DNA of 64,000 nucleotides from NCBI RefSeq assembly GCF_018446385.1, contig NC_055996.1:47104365-47168364 (forward strand), written 5' to 3'. Position 1 is the stretch's first letter. The number at the start of each line of letters is the position of its first letter. The stretch is from Zingiber officinale. Its lineage: Eukaryota; Streptophyta; Magnoliopsida; Zingiberales; Zingiberaceae. Shown here one piece after another: positions 10,789-22,280 of this stretch. Both the position numbers and the translations under genes were made by a program. Below the pieces are notes generated by a model. It worked only from the letters and a program-made list of their open reading frames with translations, had not been told where the DNA came from and searched no databases.

Positions 10789-13700
10789 ATGTATATGAAC
10801 AAAGCTTGGATGTACAATCGATTAGACAATGGTTTTATCAGAGATGATTTTATTGCTGAAGTTGAACAGTTTGTGATTTTTGCTAAAAGTCATCCAGAAT
10901 GTATGAATGGTTCTGAGTTACGGTGTCCATGCAATCATAAAAAATGTCAAAATAGAGCATTTCGTGATGAAGATACCGTAAAAATGCACATATGTAGAAA
11001 TGGATTTGTGCCAAATTACTACAATTGGTATTGCCACGGAGAACCTTATATATATGAACCAATTGGGTCATCTGGTGGTTCGTATTCTGGGACTACTGTT
11101 ACAGCTCCTGAAGCATCAAATAATATTGATATTTCAATGCAATCAATGGTTCAAGATGCGATGAATGCAGTTGATTATTCGAATATAGATGAAATACCAA
11201 CCCCTGAATATCAGCAACTATATGAAATGTTAAAGGCTAGTGAAAGAGAAGTGTGGGAAGGCATTCCTTCTGGTCATTCACAACTATCAGCTACAGCAAG
11301 GTTATTGAATATGAAAGCAGAACATCATTTCTCAGAAAGATGTTACGATGACATTTGTCAATTGATGTCAGAGTTGCTCCCTACTGATAACATAATGACT
11401 GATAGCTTCTATGAAACAAAGAAATTGATCAGAGGTTTAGGTTTGCCTGTAGAGAAAATTGATTGTTGTATAAACAACTGCATGATATTTTGGAATGAAG
11501 ACAGTGATTTGAATGAATGTAAAATCTGTACTCACCCTCGTTTTAAGCATCGTAATCGCATACCAGGGAAGAAGAAGAAAAATATTGCTTGGAAAGTGAT
11601 GTATTATTTTCCGTTAACTGCTAGACTTCAACGCTTGTATGCATCTGCAGCTACAGCTAACCACATGTTGTGGCATCATGAGCATGAGCATGAGCATGAA
11701 GGAGGTATAATGTGTCATCCTTGTGATTCTCCTGCATGGAAACATCTTGATACTGTCTTTCCCTCCTTTGCAATGGAACCACGAAATGTGAGATTGGGAC
11801 TTTCTGCAGATGGATTTCAACCATTTGGTCAGTCGGGACAACAATATTCATCTTGGCCAGTTATATTAACACCGTACAATTTACCACCATGGATGTGCAT
11901 GAAAGATGAATTTATGTTTCTTACCGTGCTTATTCCTGGTCCAACCAATCCAAAAGATAAGATAGATGTTTTCTTGCAACCTCTAATTGCCGAGCTTAAT
12001 GAATTATGGAATGAAGGGTCGGTTACTTATGATATTGCAAGTAAAACTAATTTTACATTGCATGCGGCCTTATTATGGACGATCAGTGATTTTCCAGCAT
12101 ACTCAATGTTGTCGGGATGGAGCACGGCTGGTAAATTAGCATGCCCACATTGCATGACAGAGTCCGATGCATTTTCATTGCCTTGCAGTGGGAAGGTATC
12201 TTGGTTTGATAATCATCGTAAATTTCTACCACTGGATCACCCTTTTAGGCGAAATAAGAAAAATTTTCTAAAGAATGTTGTAGTAAGAAAACCTCCCCCA
12301 GCAGTCCATACTTCAGGTGAAGAAATCATTGAACAAATAGATAGTTATAGATTCCTCCCACTATCTCAGCCTAATTCTGATGAGATAAATAAGTATCTTG
12401 TGAGGATGTGCAAGTGTGGTTGGAAGAAAAGGAGCATATTCTGGGAGTTGCCTTATTGGAAGTATCTACTCATTCGACACAATATAGATGTGATGCATGT
12501 TGAGAAAAATTTCTTTGATAATATCTTCAACACTGTGATGAATGTACCTGGAAGAACTAAGGACACTGCAAAATCACGTGAAGAATTAAAAGAACTAGTC
12601 AACAGACCAGAGTTGCATCAGAATGAAACAACCAATAAGTTTCCAAAAGCTTGTTATACATTGGACAAAGATGGTAAACAAGCTTTATGTAGTTGGTTAA
12701 AAGAAATCAAATTTCCAGATGGATATGCTTCGAATATGGCTCGATGCGTTGACATGAACAAATTAAAGATGTTTGGAATGAAGAGTCATGACTGTCATGT
12801 GTTCATGCAAAGACTTATTCCAATAGCTTTTCATGATTTACTTCCCAATAATGTTTGGCAAGCACTTACAGAGTTGAGTCTTTTTTTCAGAGATTTGACA
12901 ACGAGGTGTATTATAACGGTCGATATGATTCCACTAGAGACTGACATTCCTCTTATACTTTGTAAGTTGGAGCGCATATTTCCACCTAGTTTTTTGATTC
13001 AACATCTCTACCGGTACATTTACCATATGAGGCACGAATAGCTGGTCCTCTGCAATATGGATGGATGTACCCATTTGAAAGGTTTTAGAAAATTAAAAAA
13101 TAATGTTCGTAATAAAGCAAGAGTTGAAGGGTCAATATGTAATGCTTATCTGGTGGAGGAAGCATCTTCTTTCTGCTCTTATTATTTTGCTGATAATGTT
13201 AAAACCAGACACCGCAAATGTCCTAGAAATTCTGATGATACTCAGAATATAGATCCATCGATGCTTTCTATTTTCAAATTTTCTGGTAAACCAATGGGTG
13301 CATCTGTTTCTAGATGGTTAACTCAACAAGAATACCATGCTGCAAGAACATACATACTCTTAAACTGTGATGAGGTCAAACCATACATAAAGTAAGTTAA
13401 CTTCTCTAATCAAGCTTTTATTTCGTTGTAGTTAATTGCTTGATATCCTAATTTTCTTATAATTACCTTTTTTCAAAGCTTGTATGAGCAACAATTACAT
13501 CTTCAAAATCCATCAATGACTGCAAGTGAGGTTGCTGAAAAGTTAGAGACCGAATTTGCATTATGGTTTCAAATATATGTGAGTTAGAGAAATTTTCATA
13601 ATTCTTTATTAAAATAAATTCGGTCCTAATTTTTCTTATTACTATTTTGATAGGTGAAAGACAGAAGAATATCTAATGTACAAGACGATAGAATATTGAA

Positions 13701-14366
13701 TCTTGCATCAGGACCCATCCGCCAAATAATGGACTATTCAGGTTACTATGTTAATGGTCTCAAATTCCATGTGAGACAACGAGATTCGCAGAGATTAACT
13801 TTTAATTCTGGTGTCTGCGTTAAAGGATCTATCGACACCAATAACACTGAGTTTGATTACTATGGTAGACTTGAGGAAATTATAGAGGTTGAGTATCCTA
13901 CATTACCGATAAAAAGGTGTGTGTTGTTCAAATGTTCATGGTATGATCCAACCCCAAGAACAGGTACCAGAATACATCCAAATTATAATTTAGTAGAGGT
14001 TAATGCAAACAGAAGGTTCAATAAGTTTGAACCTTTCATTTTTGCAATACAAGCGGGTCAGGTGGTTTATCTTGAATATCCTACGAAGAGAAGAAGAGCT
14101 AGTGAATGGTTGTCTGTTTGTCGATTGAAGTCTCGTTTTACCATAGAAATGTCGAACACTATTGCTGCTCAAAACCATGATGCATTTCAGAATGACGAAG
14201 TAGAGAGACTTCGGTTGATTCACAAATCCAATCTACATCACAATTACTTGTAGATGGTAATGCCACTGACGAGGAGATAGATGATGGAGAGAAATCCAGC
14301 AGTGAGGATTTTGTTGAACTAACAGAATCTAGCGACGATGACTTACAAACTGTTAATGTTGAGTAG
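10789..14366 (+). pseudogene. CACTA-1 tnp2-type transposase, three exons with frameshifts
   Basis: Catalyses element excision and insertion. Exon 1 starts at ATG 10789, soon after TTTAG that may end a leader intron. It is open for 750 codons: a transposase-associated domain (RCPCNHKKCQNR, HICRNGFVPNYYNWYCHGEP), then the tnp2 domain (LGLSADGFQPFG, WTISDFPAYSMLSGWS, IRHNIDVMHVEKN). A one-base loss in the T6 run near 12990 breaks it, and the frame returns near 13085. GT-AG introns are 13392-13478 and 13579-13653; all joins keep frame. Exon 3 holds the DUF4216-like region (YYGRLEEIIEVEYP). A further shift near 14205 ends it at 14253, while an acidic tail (KSSSEDFVELTESSDDD) stays open in another frame to 14366. 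Confidence 0.9.
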
Positions 14367-14515
14367 AAATGCTTCCAGAGTCTAGGATTGATTAAATTTT
14401 AGCATTATTATTCATCTAGTAAGTTATGCTTTAATCATGTTTTGTTGCTTATATATCATGTTATTAAAGACTTATTATGATGTGTTGTAATATGTTTTTG
14501 TAGATATAAGGTATC

Positions 14516-15851
14516 ATGGCAGATCTTCCAGCACCACTCCGTGGATCCACCGTACTTAGGGTTGTTGGAGAGTCGTAAGTATTTTTTTTATTAGTAATTC
14601 AAGTTCTTTATTTATAACATATATCTTATGTCTTAATATCGCTTATATGTAGGTTTACTCCGATGACCATCAGTATCCACATATATCACACGGAAATTTA
14701 AGGAAAGAGTCTGCATATCCGGGAATACATCGAGACACGTAGAAGCTAGAACTAAGGATTTCTATTATCAAGAATTTGTGGTAAGTAAATTGAATGTGTA
14801 CATTATATTTATCCTTTAATATTCTAAAATTTTATTTTTAAATTGCAGAAAAAATATACATGGGAGGAGGGGCACGAGGTAGAATTTGCAAAAACTTGGA
14901 ATATTTATTGTGCCAAGTTGTACAAAGACCTATTATACTATGTGAGAAAGGATGGCACACGACCTGCTTATGTATCCGACGAGATTTGGAGTGCATGGAC
15001 GGCCACTTGGTCTGCAGAAAGATGGCAAACAAAGGCTCTAAAAGCTCGAGCGAATAGGAATACAGAGCCAGGTGGCCCGAGTACCGGATATGCTCGGCAT
15101 ACATCAGGATCTCGATCCATTGTTGAGCACGCTATGGATCTGGTAATTTTAATTTAAAGTTATATAAATTAAATTTTTATTTATTAATGAACTTGTATAA
15201 TTTTAGTCAAATTTATTTGTACATGCAGGAGCGTTCTTTAGAAAGACAACCCACTTGCTTGGAGATCTTTCTCAAAACTCACCAGAGAAAGGATGGCACA
15301 TATATTGATGATCGATCAAAGAACATTGGGGTTTGAATTATTAACTTGCAATTTATATTTAATCTTTAATAATGATTAATTAGCTTTAATAATTGTGTAT
15401 AATATATAAATTGTATATTTTTTCTACACAGGATGAAATGACAAGCAGGGTTGCTCAGGCATCTCAGCCACCAGTAGAGGGAGGGGAGTCACAGGATCTA
15501 TCCACCCAGGAAATAAATGAAATTTATTATGATGTTGTGGGTGGAAGGACAAAGAACTCCTCCCTCTACGGCCTTGGTTCCCAGGCCAAGGTGGTATTTG
15601 ATCGCTTGAGGACTCCTAGGGGCCGTGCGAGTTCCTCTTCTTCTTCTTCTGAGGTGGAGTCATTAAGAAAAGAAAACCAAGACTTGAAGACTCAGATGAC
15701 TACCATGGATCAGAAGTGGGAGAAGAAGTGGGCTGCACAGGAGCAGGCATTGGCCCAGATGCAAGCAATCATTGCACGATGGGACCCATCACAGCAACCC
15801 CAGTCAGAGGAGACCCCAGACCCATCAGACCCAGGCCCTGTTGATGATTAG
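14516..15851 (+). pseudogene. CACTA-1 second gene (Transposase_24 / TnpA-like), five exons
   Basis: Exons 14516-14574 (MADLPAPLRGSTVLRVVGES), 14653-14780, 14849-15142 (KKYTWEEGHEVEFAKTW), 15229-15330 (EIFLKTHQRKDGTYIDDRSK) and 15432-15851. Introns have GT and AG ends. Exon 2 is out of frame at its start: the useful frame (KERVCISGN to DFYYQEFV) joins the later exons but not exon 1, so a small indel has broken the gene. Exon 5 has a Ser run and a coiled-coil-like stretch (SLRKENQDLKTQM). The family is the plant Transposase_24 group, thought to bind the subterminal repeats. The stop at 15849-15851 fits a full C-terminus. Confidence 0.82.
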
Positions 15852-16497
15852 ATTTTGTTGAGGTATGTTTAACTATAACTTGATTTTTTTTAGATTTTTT
15901 TAGAAATTCATTAAGTCAAATATATTTATTGTATCGAGATATTATTAGAGGTTTATCTTAAAGTGTTTTACATTTTTCAGGAGTTCATACTGATACATTC
16001 ACCATCACCACTAATATTGGTTATCCAAAATATAATCCAGGTATTTTTTTTTACAAGTAAAATTAGTTATATATAACAATGTTTGAGTTATATTATATTT
16101 GCATCGATTTATTCTAATCATAATCTATTGTATTTGACTTTTACAGGATTATATTCGGATATATATATAAGTGATGTATCATGGTATGTATTTTGGATAT
16201 TTTGTATTTGTTGTTCACTTGTATATTTTTAGATATTTTTGATTGTGAGAACTTGATACTTAGATTTTATTATAGTTTGGAGATTTTCTATTTGTCGTTC
16301 AGTTATGTTTATATATTTGTTGTGTGTTGTATTTTGGAGATTGTGGATTGATTTATATTGTGATCTTGTTGTTGTATGTTGTGAATATATTGTGTGGATT
16401 GTGTTTGTGATACCATCGCCTGTGATGGTTTGTATTTGTATTAAATTTGTATATGGGAAACTAGCAAAACAGGGGCAGGATTTCAAAATTTTTCCAG
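15852..16497 (+). other. CACTA-1 3' untranslated and spacer region
   Basis: AT-rich DNA with possible further spliced leader or trailer pieces (CAG at 15980 and 16146 before GT-poor DNA). No coding evidence; open frames are low-complexity Ile, Tyr and Leu stretches. Confidence 0.4.
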
Positions 16498-17005
16498 GTT
16501 TTTACCGACGGAAACTAAAATTCCGTCGGTATATTATCGAAAAGTACAGTGGTTTTTTCGATATATTACCGACGGAAACTATAATTCCGTCGGTACACCC
16601 CGACGGAATCCGTAATTCCGTCGGAAAACACCGACGGAAACAAGTATTCCGTCGGGGTTTACCGACGGAAGCTTTTATTCCGTCGGTGTTTGCCGACGGA
16701 ATCCGTAATTCCGTCGGGAATTTGCCGACGGAAACTATAATTCCGTCGGTAATCCCCGACGGAATAAAAGATTCCGTCGGTAAGTTCCGTTTAGCGCCGT
16801 TTGACTTTTTACCGACGGGCAAGAAAGTCAGTCGGTAATATACCGACTGAATAGATAATTCCGTCGGTAACGACCGACGGATTTACTTTTCCGTCGGTAA
16901 AGTGAATGCCGACCAAAATACTTCAGATATCATAAATTCCGTCGGTATTCCGTCGGTAATGTCATATACCGACGGAATACCGACGGAAAATTCAGTCGGT
17001 AATAA
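16498..17005. repeat. CACTA-1 right subterminal palindromes
   Basis: Dense units of CCGACGGAA and TTCCGTCGG with AAACTATA-, ATCCGTA- or TAAAAGA-like loops, denser than on the left. They keep frames open on both strands, with repeated IPSV and TDGI words, which are artefacts of the repeat. Confidence 0.9.
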
Positions 17006-17010
17006 TGATA

Positions 17011-17022
17011 TTTTTTGTAGTG
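17011..17022. repeat. CACTA-1 right terminal inverted repeat
   Basis: TTTTTTGTAGTG, the complement of CACTACAAAAAA. It is followed by gac, against ggc before the left end. Confidence 0.9.
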
Positions 17023-17245
17023 GACGTTTCAGGGCACCTTGGAATCAGGGTGACAAGGAGACGAGGGCACCTCCTATTCGGAGTGTAAGTCGAGGGCGCC
17101 AAGGAGACGGGGCGACATGGAGTCGAGGGTGTCAAGGAAATGAGGACACCTTGAAGACAAGAGCACCTCGGAGTCGAGACGCCATGGAGATGGGATGCCA
17201 AGGAGTTGAGGGTGCTAAAAAGATGGGGCGCCAAGGATGCTCCAG
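17023..17245. repeat. Purine-rich minisatellite right of CACTA-1
   Basis: Imperfect units of about 15-21 bp around AAGGAGACGAGGGCACC, varied as GGAGTCGAGGG and GGAGATGGGATGCC. No protein family match. The left flank of CACTA-1 (GGACGTCCGAGGGGC) has similar wording, so CACTA-1 may have entered this minisatellite. Confidence 0.6.
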
Positions 17246-17746
17246 GGTCCTTTATTCATATGACACTTCTATATTATCTCCGGGTAAGTAACTAAATTAG
17301 TCATGCACATTAATATTAACCTACTCATTCGTCGTTATTAAGATTTTTTAATTAATCCATTGAAATAGACTGTATTCATTTTAATTCTTTCAGTTATGAT
17401 GTATTATTAAAAAAAAATTTCTTAATAGATAATTAATCTGAGAATACTAGTTATCAAGATAAACCTCTGTATATACTTCCTTGATTTATACAGAGGATCG
17501 ATAAAAAAAAAAAACTTTTTATAGAACTGATGGATCACCTAAGATCTGATTAATCATTCGTTTTAAATCTTTTTTCTTTTAAAACCGTGTGAAACTAAAA
17601 TAAATAAATATATAAAATATGACACTAAAAGAAATTTTCAATTTTAGCATTATTTGTTTTTGAAATAAAAAAAAAAGCAACCAACCACGGTTTATATCAC
17701 TGAAATCTGAACACCACGGTAAAATTACCAAAATTACAAAAGGAAA

Positions 17747-17777
<31 letters not shown>

Positions 17778-17836
17778 TTAAAAGCGGCATCTAATTGATA
17801 AACACAGCAAGCCTGCCGCCACCGTACGCACGTGAG
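17246..17836. other. AT-rich intergenic DNA downstream of the Dof gene
   Basis: No coding signal. It includes an A run and a perfect (AT)12 microsatellite at 17755-17778. As it lies 3' of the minus-strand Dof gene, it should hold the polyadenylation region, but I see no decisive signal. Confidence 0.5.
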
Positions 17837-18316
17837 TCAACAAAGGCCACCACCGTTGAAAGGTCCGCCGCACCCCTCCCTCGCCGGCGACTCCGGCCGC
17901 AGCAGCCACCTAGACACCACGTACGGCGGTGCCGGGTACTGCAATACACACGCCGAGGAGGCGGGGTGGTCCGGCGCGCGCCTCCCCCTCCGGCGGCCGG
18001 CGCCGACCGGTACGTTGCGCAGCGTGCCGCCGGCGGTCCAGTAGCGGTGGCACGCCTTGCAAAAGTGCCGCGGCTGGTTGACGTTATAGTTGTTGAAGTA
18101 GCAGAACTTGGTCTCCTTGCTCTTGCACCGCGGGCAGGGAAGAGCCACGGCCGCCGCGGCCTCCCTTGCCGCCGCCATTTCGTCCTGCACATCCCTGGGC
18201 GGCGGCGCCGCTGCCTCCTCCTCTTTCTCCTCGTTGGGTTGCTTCAAGATCACTGCTCCGAACAGCTTAATACTCGTTACTTGGTCCGCATCCATCATCA
18301 CCATGGATATCCACAT
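17837..18316 (-). CDS. Short Dof zinc-finger transcription factor (DOF1.5/CDF-like)
   Basis: 159 codons, no intron. The N-terminal part has IKLFGAVI, like the IKLFG motif of DOF1.5/COG1 and cycling Dof factors. Residues about 62-115 are a complete Dof domain: [20 protein letters not shown] followed by [20 protein letters not shown], with the CX2C-X21-CX2C zinc ligands and the basic tail GAGRRRGRR. Dof proteins bind AAAG-type sites in nuclear DNA. The C-terminus is only about 45 residues and lacks the long conserved C-terminal motifs of large CDFs, as in the DOF1.5 type. The first ATG (18316) is used here; the ATG at codon 5 has a better context (ATCCATGG) and may be the real start. Transposons surround it, but the frame is clean and codon use is GC-rich at position three. 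Confidence 0.88.
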   Translation of the reverse strand: MWISMVMMDADQVTSIKLFGAVILKQPNEEKEEEAAAPPPRDVQDEMAAAREAAAAVALPCPRCKSKETKFCYFNNYNVNQPRHFCKACHRYWTAGGTLRNVPVGAGRRRGRRAPDHPASSACVLQYPAPPYVVSRWLLRPESPAREGCGGPFNGGGLC

Positions 18317-18365
18317 GAACAGAGGTGAGAGCAGGGGTATTGAAACGGAGAAGGAAGAGAGGGGT

Positions 18366-18373
18366 TATTAATA
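18366..18373 (-). promoter_or_regulatory. Possible TATA box of the Dof gene
   Basis: TATTAATA, 50 bp upstream of the first ATG, in the only TA-rich word near the start. It would place transcription start about 20 bp before the ATG. Inferred from position and wording alone. Confidence 0.35.
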
Positions 18374-18379
18374 GGGCAA

Positions 18380-19689
18380 GCAAATGAGCTGCTCTCCCTT
18401 TTTCTCTCAAGAAACTTGAAAGACCATGCACTTTTTCCTTTTTCTAATATGTAAAACTTATTCCCTTCTTTTTTAAATTTATTTTTTTTTCTTTATGTAA
18501 AATCGCAGAGGTGAGCTTTTGATGTGCACTTGTTGAAGGGGAAAAGTATGCTGAGTGGTGGCAGAGTGGGGGAAAAGAAAAGAGAATGGGGTTACGAGAC
18601 GCAGGCAATTGGAGGAAACGGTCTTCCAATGTAATCTACTGTGCCAAAGTACAAATCATGATGGCCCATTTGTTGGAAAGCCAATGATGACTCAACACAT
18701 TGATCCGTAAGGAATTTCGTCAAACAAGACCCGTGATGAGTTTAAAAAAACAAAGAGTGCAAAAATGCTATCCTTTGCCGCCTCCCCTCCCCATCAACCC
18801 CTTGTGAAATAATAATGTTATTCTTTATCAAGCCGATTTAAGTTTTGGCAATTCAATTTAAAGTATTAATCTTAAATCGACATGGTGAGTTAGAATCGAC
18901 TATTTAGTTTAGGCAAAACTAGACCTACCATTCCGAATTATCCGTTGCTTCAAATTCTATCCCTTTCCCCTCACTCCCCATCTTCGCCGATCAACTCCTC
19001 CACCTACCCTCTTCCTAGCTACTTGCTCGTCGAAAGTATATTTGCATTTTAGGATGGGTTTACAGTTTGGTGTTCGTTAAGGTTTAGGACTCCACTTTTG
19101 CTTGCTAGGTCGTCTTTGCCGATCAACTCCGCCACTTGTCGTCTCCTTATCCATTTGTGTGTTGCCTCCACGGATTCAGCTGTTGTGATAAGTGGGTTGA
19201 CAGTACCAACACCAGGTCGTGGATTCGATTCATAAGGCTGGCGAGAAATAATACTCTTATATCATATGGTGGAAATATTCGGCCCCGCCATCCACTTGCC
19301 TCAACAGTTACTGTGATTTACCTCCTTCGTGTTGACCGTAGGATCCGCTGACGGGGCTCTGGGGACGAGGGTTATCGTCTTATCTATTTGTGTGTCAAAG
19401 GTATGTTTGTAATTTAGGACAGGTTTAGAGTTTGATGTTTGTCAAAGGGTTTAAGACTCTAGACTATAACATTGACAAGCTCTTAGTGTTTTACATTACT
19501 TTATGGTTTACGATACTAGATGAGGTTCAAAGTTGTCTATGATTTAGAATTTATGATATATATATTGTTACTTTGTTGCTAGAGTTCATATATTCGTCAA
19601 CCTTTATAACATTACTAGAAGAAGTTGAAGCAAGTTCAATAAAGTCTAAGGCTTCAAAGGAGCTCTACTTCAAATGGAATTTTAAGATG
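18380..19689. other. Dof upstream region and unassigned intergenic DNA
   Basis: 18380-18650 is the Dof promoter side, with CTTT/AAAG-rich tracts. 18830-19560 has two related copies of a phrase: GTATATTTGCATTTTAGGAT near 19037 and GTATGTTTGTAATTTAGGAC near 19401. They are about 364 bp apart, each followed by a GTTT-rich stretch and GACTC. No gene is evident. Confidence 0.45.
19150..19375 (+). repeat. Possible tRNA-derived SINE-like segment
   Basis: GGATTCGATTC near 19212 resembles a pol III B box, preceded at tRNA-like distance by GATAAGTGGGTTGAC. It lies between the two direct-repeat phrases described for this interval. No A-tail or clear target duplication was found, so this is only a suggestion. 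Confidence 0.2.
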
Positions 19690-22280
19690 GATTTGGATAT
19701 GACACAAGGGTGCCTGCACCATACACATCGACAAGCTTTGATTATTGGAAATCAAGAATCGAAAACTTCTTTTAATAGAGATAGAGTGGTTTGCTCTTAT
19801 GGAAGGATTTGAAACTCTAACAAATGGCAAAGGCAAAATTCTCAGCAAGAATAAATCCAAAGATGTGAGGCCAATGGTAAAGTGACAAAGCTATTGGTCA
19901 ATCTATTGCCTAGCAACAACTTGAAGCAAGTGGGAGAATATGAAGATACCAAGGAGCTATGGAGCAAATTGGCTAAAATTCATGAGGCCCCCTCCACTGC
20001 ACCAAACCAAGGGAAATCCAAAGAGGGCGACTCATTGGAACAAGACCAAGAGGAAGAGGACTCCAAAGTTGAGAGGTGCTCAACTCAAGAAGAGGAAGTC
20101 CAAGAAGCTTCATCCTCAAGGAAGTACAATGGAAAGGGTAAAGAGAGAGCATACTCTTTGTTTAATGGACAAGAGGATGAAGATGAAGGGGTTTCCACCT
20201 CTAGGATTGAGGGGGAGCATCATGCAGGACCGGGTAGGCTAGTTGGAGAGGGTTGAGTTGCCTGAAACACTAAAACAAAACACCTTTCTTGACTTTCAAC
20301 TTAGATTAGTAGCAATAGCATAAAAATAAATAATACAAAACTAAAAGAAAGAGACTTAGAATTTACTTGGTTACAACTGGGGTAGTTGTTAATCCAAGGC
20401 AAATGAAAGCTCACTAAGAATCTCCTTTGGTGAAGGCGAAGAAGTCTCTTACACACACTAACAGTTCAGACTATTGCTAGGAAATGAATACTCAAGTTGA
20501 TATATCTTTCCTAGGTCCAGGGGTCTTTTTATAGCCCCTGGAAAAACTTATCCGCAGGCTGAAGACGCCTCCAGCGAGGCACCGGTGGATAAAGTTTTAT
20601 TCACTGCAATGGCTCGAACCAGCTTGGTCGAAGGCACCTTCCATAGCCATGGAAGGCACCTTCCATAGCCATGGAAGGCACCTTCCATGATGAGTTGAAG
20701 GTGCCTTCCATGTGTAAGGAAGGCGCCTTCCATGAAGGCTTGAAGGCGCCTTCCATGCACGGTGAAGGCGCCTTCCCGAAGAAGGCTTCAGCTTATTTTT
20801 CTCTTCCTCTCGGTCTTCCTCTTGGGCGATTTCGGCCAACCGAAATAAGGTCCACCCGAACCCAATTTCGGCCTTCTCCTTGAGCAACCTTCCTCCCTGG
20901 TTTCTCTTTCCTCGGACCGCCGCGTGTCCTTCTCATCCACCGGTGTACTCTTCCACAACACCTCGTCCCTCAGACGCACCGAGCCTTTCAGCTCTCTCCT
21001 GTGGCGTCATTCTCGCTAACTGCGTCTTCCGCTCGACTTCGTGTGCTCCTAAGCTCCTACACACTTAGACACAGGGATCAGAACATAACAAGACCTAAAA
21101 ATAACCTTGGGGTTCCAACACATCATTCACTGACACCGAAACAAGAAGAGGCTTCCACCTCCGGGTCAAATGAAGAAGAAGAAGAAGATGGTGCCACCTC
21201 CACAAATTAAGAAAATTAAATAGAGGATCATGTACCACCCCTACAAGGAAAGAAGGTATAACTATTTCAATATTAAATAATAAAAGTCACATTATATGCT
21301 TTGAGTGTAAGGAAAAAGGGCACTACAAGAGTAAGTGTCCTAAATTGGCCAAGAAGAAAGGCCAAGTGGCACCTAAGGGCAAAGAGAAGTCCAAGGAGAC
21401 CGGCTCCGTGACAAACAAGAGCAAGGGACACATTGTGTATTTCTTGTTCCATCAAAAAGGGCATTATCGGAGCCAATGCCCAAAGGGGAAGAAACCAACT
21501 AAAGTCAAAGGAGGAAACTCAAATCAAGGGGGAGCTCTCAAGAGAAAACTCAAGATATCATTTATTGAGTCAATTCCTTTAAGTAATGATAAAAGGCATG
21601 TTAGAAATAGTTTATATTATTTAAATACTATTTATCATGAAAATATGAAGTATGATAGAATTAAGAAAAATTATGTAGCTTATCATGCTAAAACCACTCA
21701 ATCTAAGGCTAGAAAAATGGATAACAAGTTAGGTAATAACTCTAAGAATTTTAGATATAGGCCTAAAAATAGAAATGCTCATAGGAATCAAGGGAAATAA
21801 AAATCTAAGGATTTAAGGTTGGAAAGCCAAGCCTTGAGGTCAAGGCTTGATAAATTAGAAAAAACCCTAAAGAAAATGAAAAATGTTCTTAAGGGTCAAA
21901 ATGAGCAAAACTTAAGTTTAGATAAACAAGATTCATCTTATGACCATAGAGGTTTGGGATACAAATCCAAAGCTAAGAAGGATGCACCTTTTTATCATAG
22001 AGTTTCATATAGTTATGGAACCAACTCTAGGTCTAGGGGTCAAGTCAAAGATACAAGGGAAGCTATCCCTAGAAGTATTTTTGTCAAGACCAACGTAACT
22101 AAGACTTCTAAGAAGTAAACGAAAGTCACCAAGAAGGTCACAAGGGAGGCTATCCCTAAAGTTGACCTAGAGAAAGCGACCAAGACTTCTAAGAAGCCTA
22201 GAAAGGTCACTAGGAAGGTAGCTAGGGAAGTTATCCCTAGTGAGTACCTAGAGCATCCAAAGAGCACCAATAGATTTTAA
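19690..22280 (+). pseudogene. Copia-2 gag with one good and one damaged CCHC knuckle
   Basis: Opens with PAPYTSTSFDYWKSRIENF in one frame, shifts to LLVNLLPSNNLKQVGEYEDT and ELWSKLAKIHE (capsid part), then an acidic tail to 20217. After the inserted LTR it resumes with KQEEASTSGSNEEEEEDG. A complete knuckle CFECKEKGHYKSKCPK lies at 21297-21344, and a second, FLFHQKGHYRSQCPKGKK, has lost its first cysteines. A Lys-rich C-terminal region with repeated TREAIP/VTRKVAREVIP phrases runs to about 22280. Gag would package the element RNA. Stops and shifts are frequent. Confidence 0.75.
20223..21120 (-). mobile_element. Solo LTR of a Copia-1-related element inside Copia-2 gag
   Basis: 898 bp from TGCAGGACC to TTCCAACA, flanked by the perfect 5-bp duplication catca (20218-20222 and 21121-21125). 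Its ends match the Copia-1 LTR style (AGGACC near one end, ATAACCTTGGGGTTCCAACA at the other). The missing interior implies LTR-LTR recombination. 20640-20785 holds an array of GGAAGGCGCCTTCC-like palindromes. Confidence 0.88.

Larger units (their letters stand above)
9386..17022 (+). mobile_element. CACTA-1: En/Spm-type DNA transposon, 7.6 kb
   Basis: Starts CACTACAAAAAT and ends TTTTTTGTAGTG, so the termini are inverted repeats of about 11 bp with the CACTA signature. Inside each end is a dense set of palindromes of TACCGACGGAA and TTCCGTCGGTA. The coding part has the two usual genes on the plus strand: a tnp2-type transposase (10789-14366) and a Transposase_24-type gene (14516-15851). The 3-bp flanks are ggc and gac, one mismatch from a perfect target duplication. 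Both genes carry frameshifts, so the copy is probably inactive, but it looks much younger than the other coding elements here. Confidence 0.95.

Noticed and set aside
16305..16838. 177-codon plus frame and 106-codon minus frame
   Set aside because: Both are readings of the CACTA-1 subterminal repeat (IPSV and TDGI words repeated); not genes.
17791..18328. Overlapping frames of 133, 177, 70 and 87 codons around the Dof gene
   Set aside because: Shadows of the GC-rich Dof coding sequence; only the minus frame at 17837-18316 shows the zinc-finger domain.
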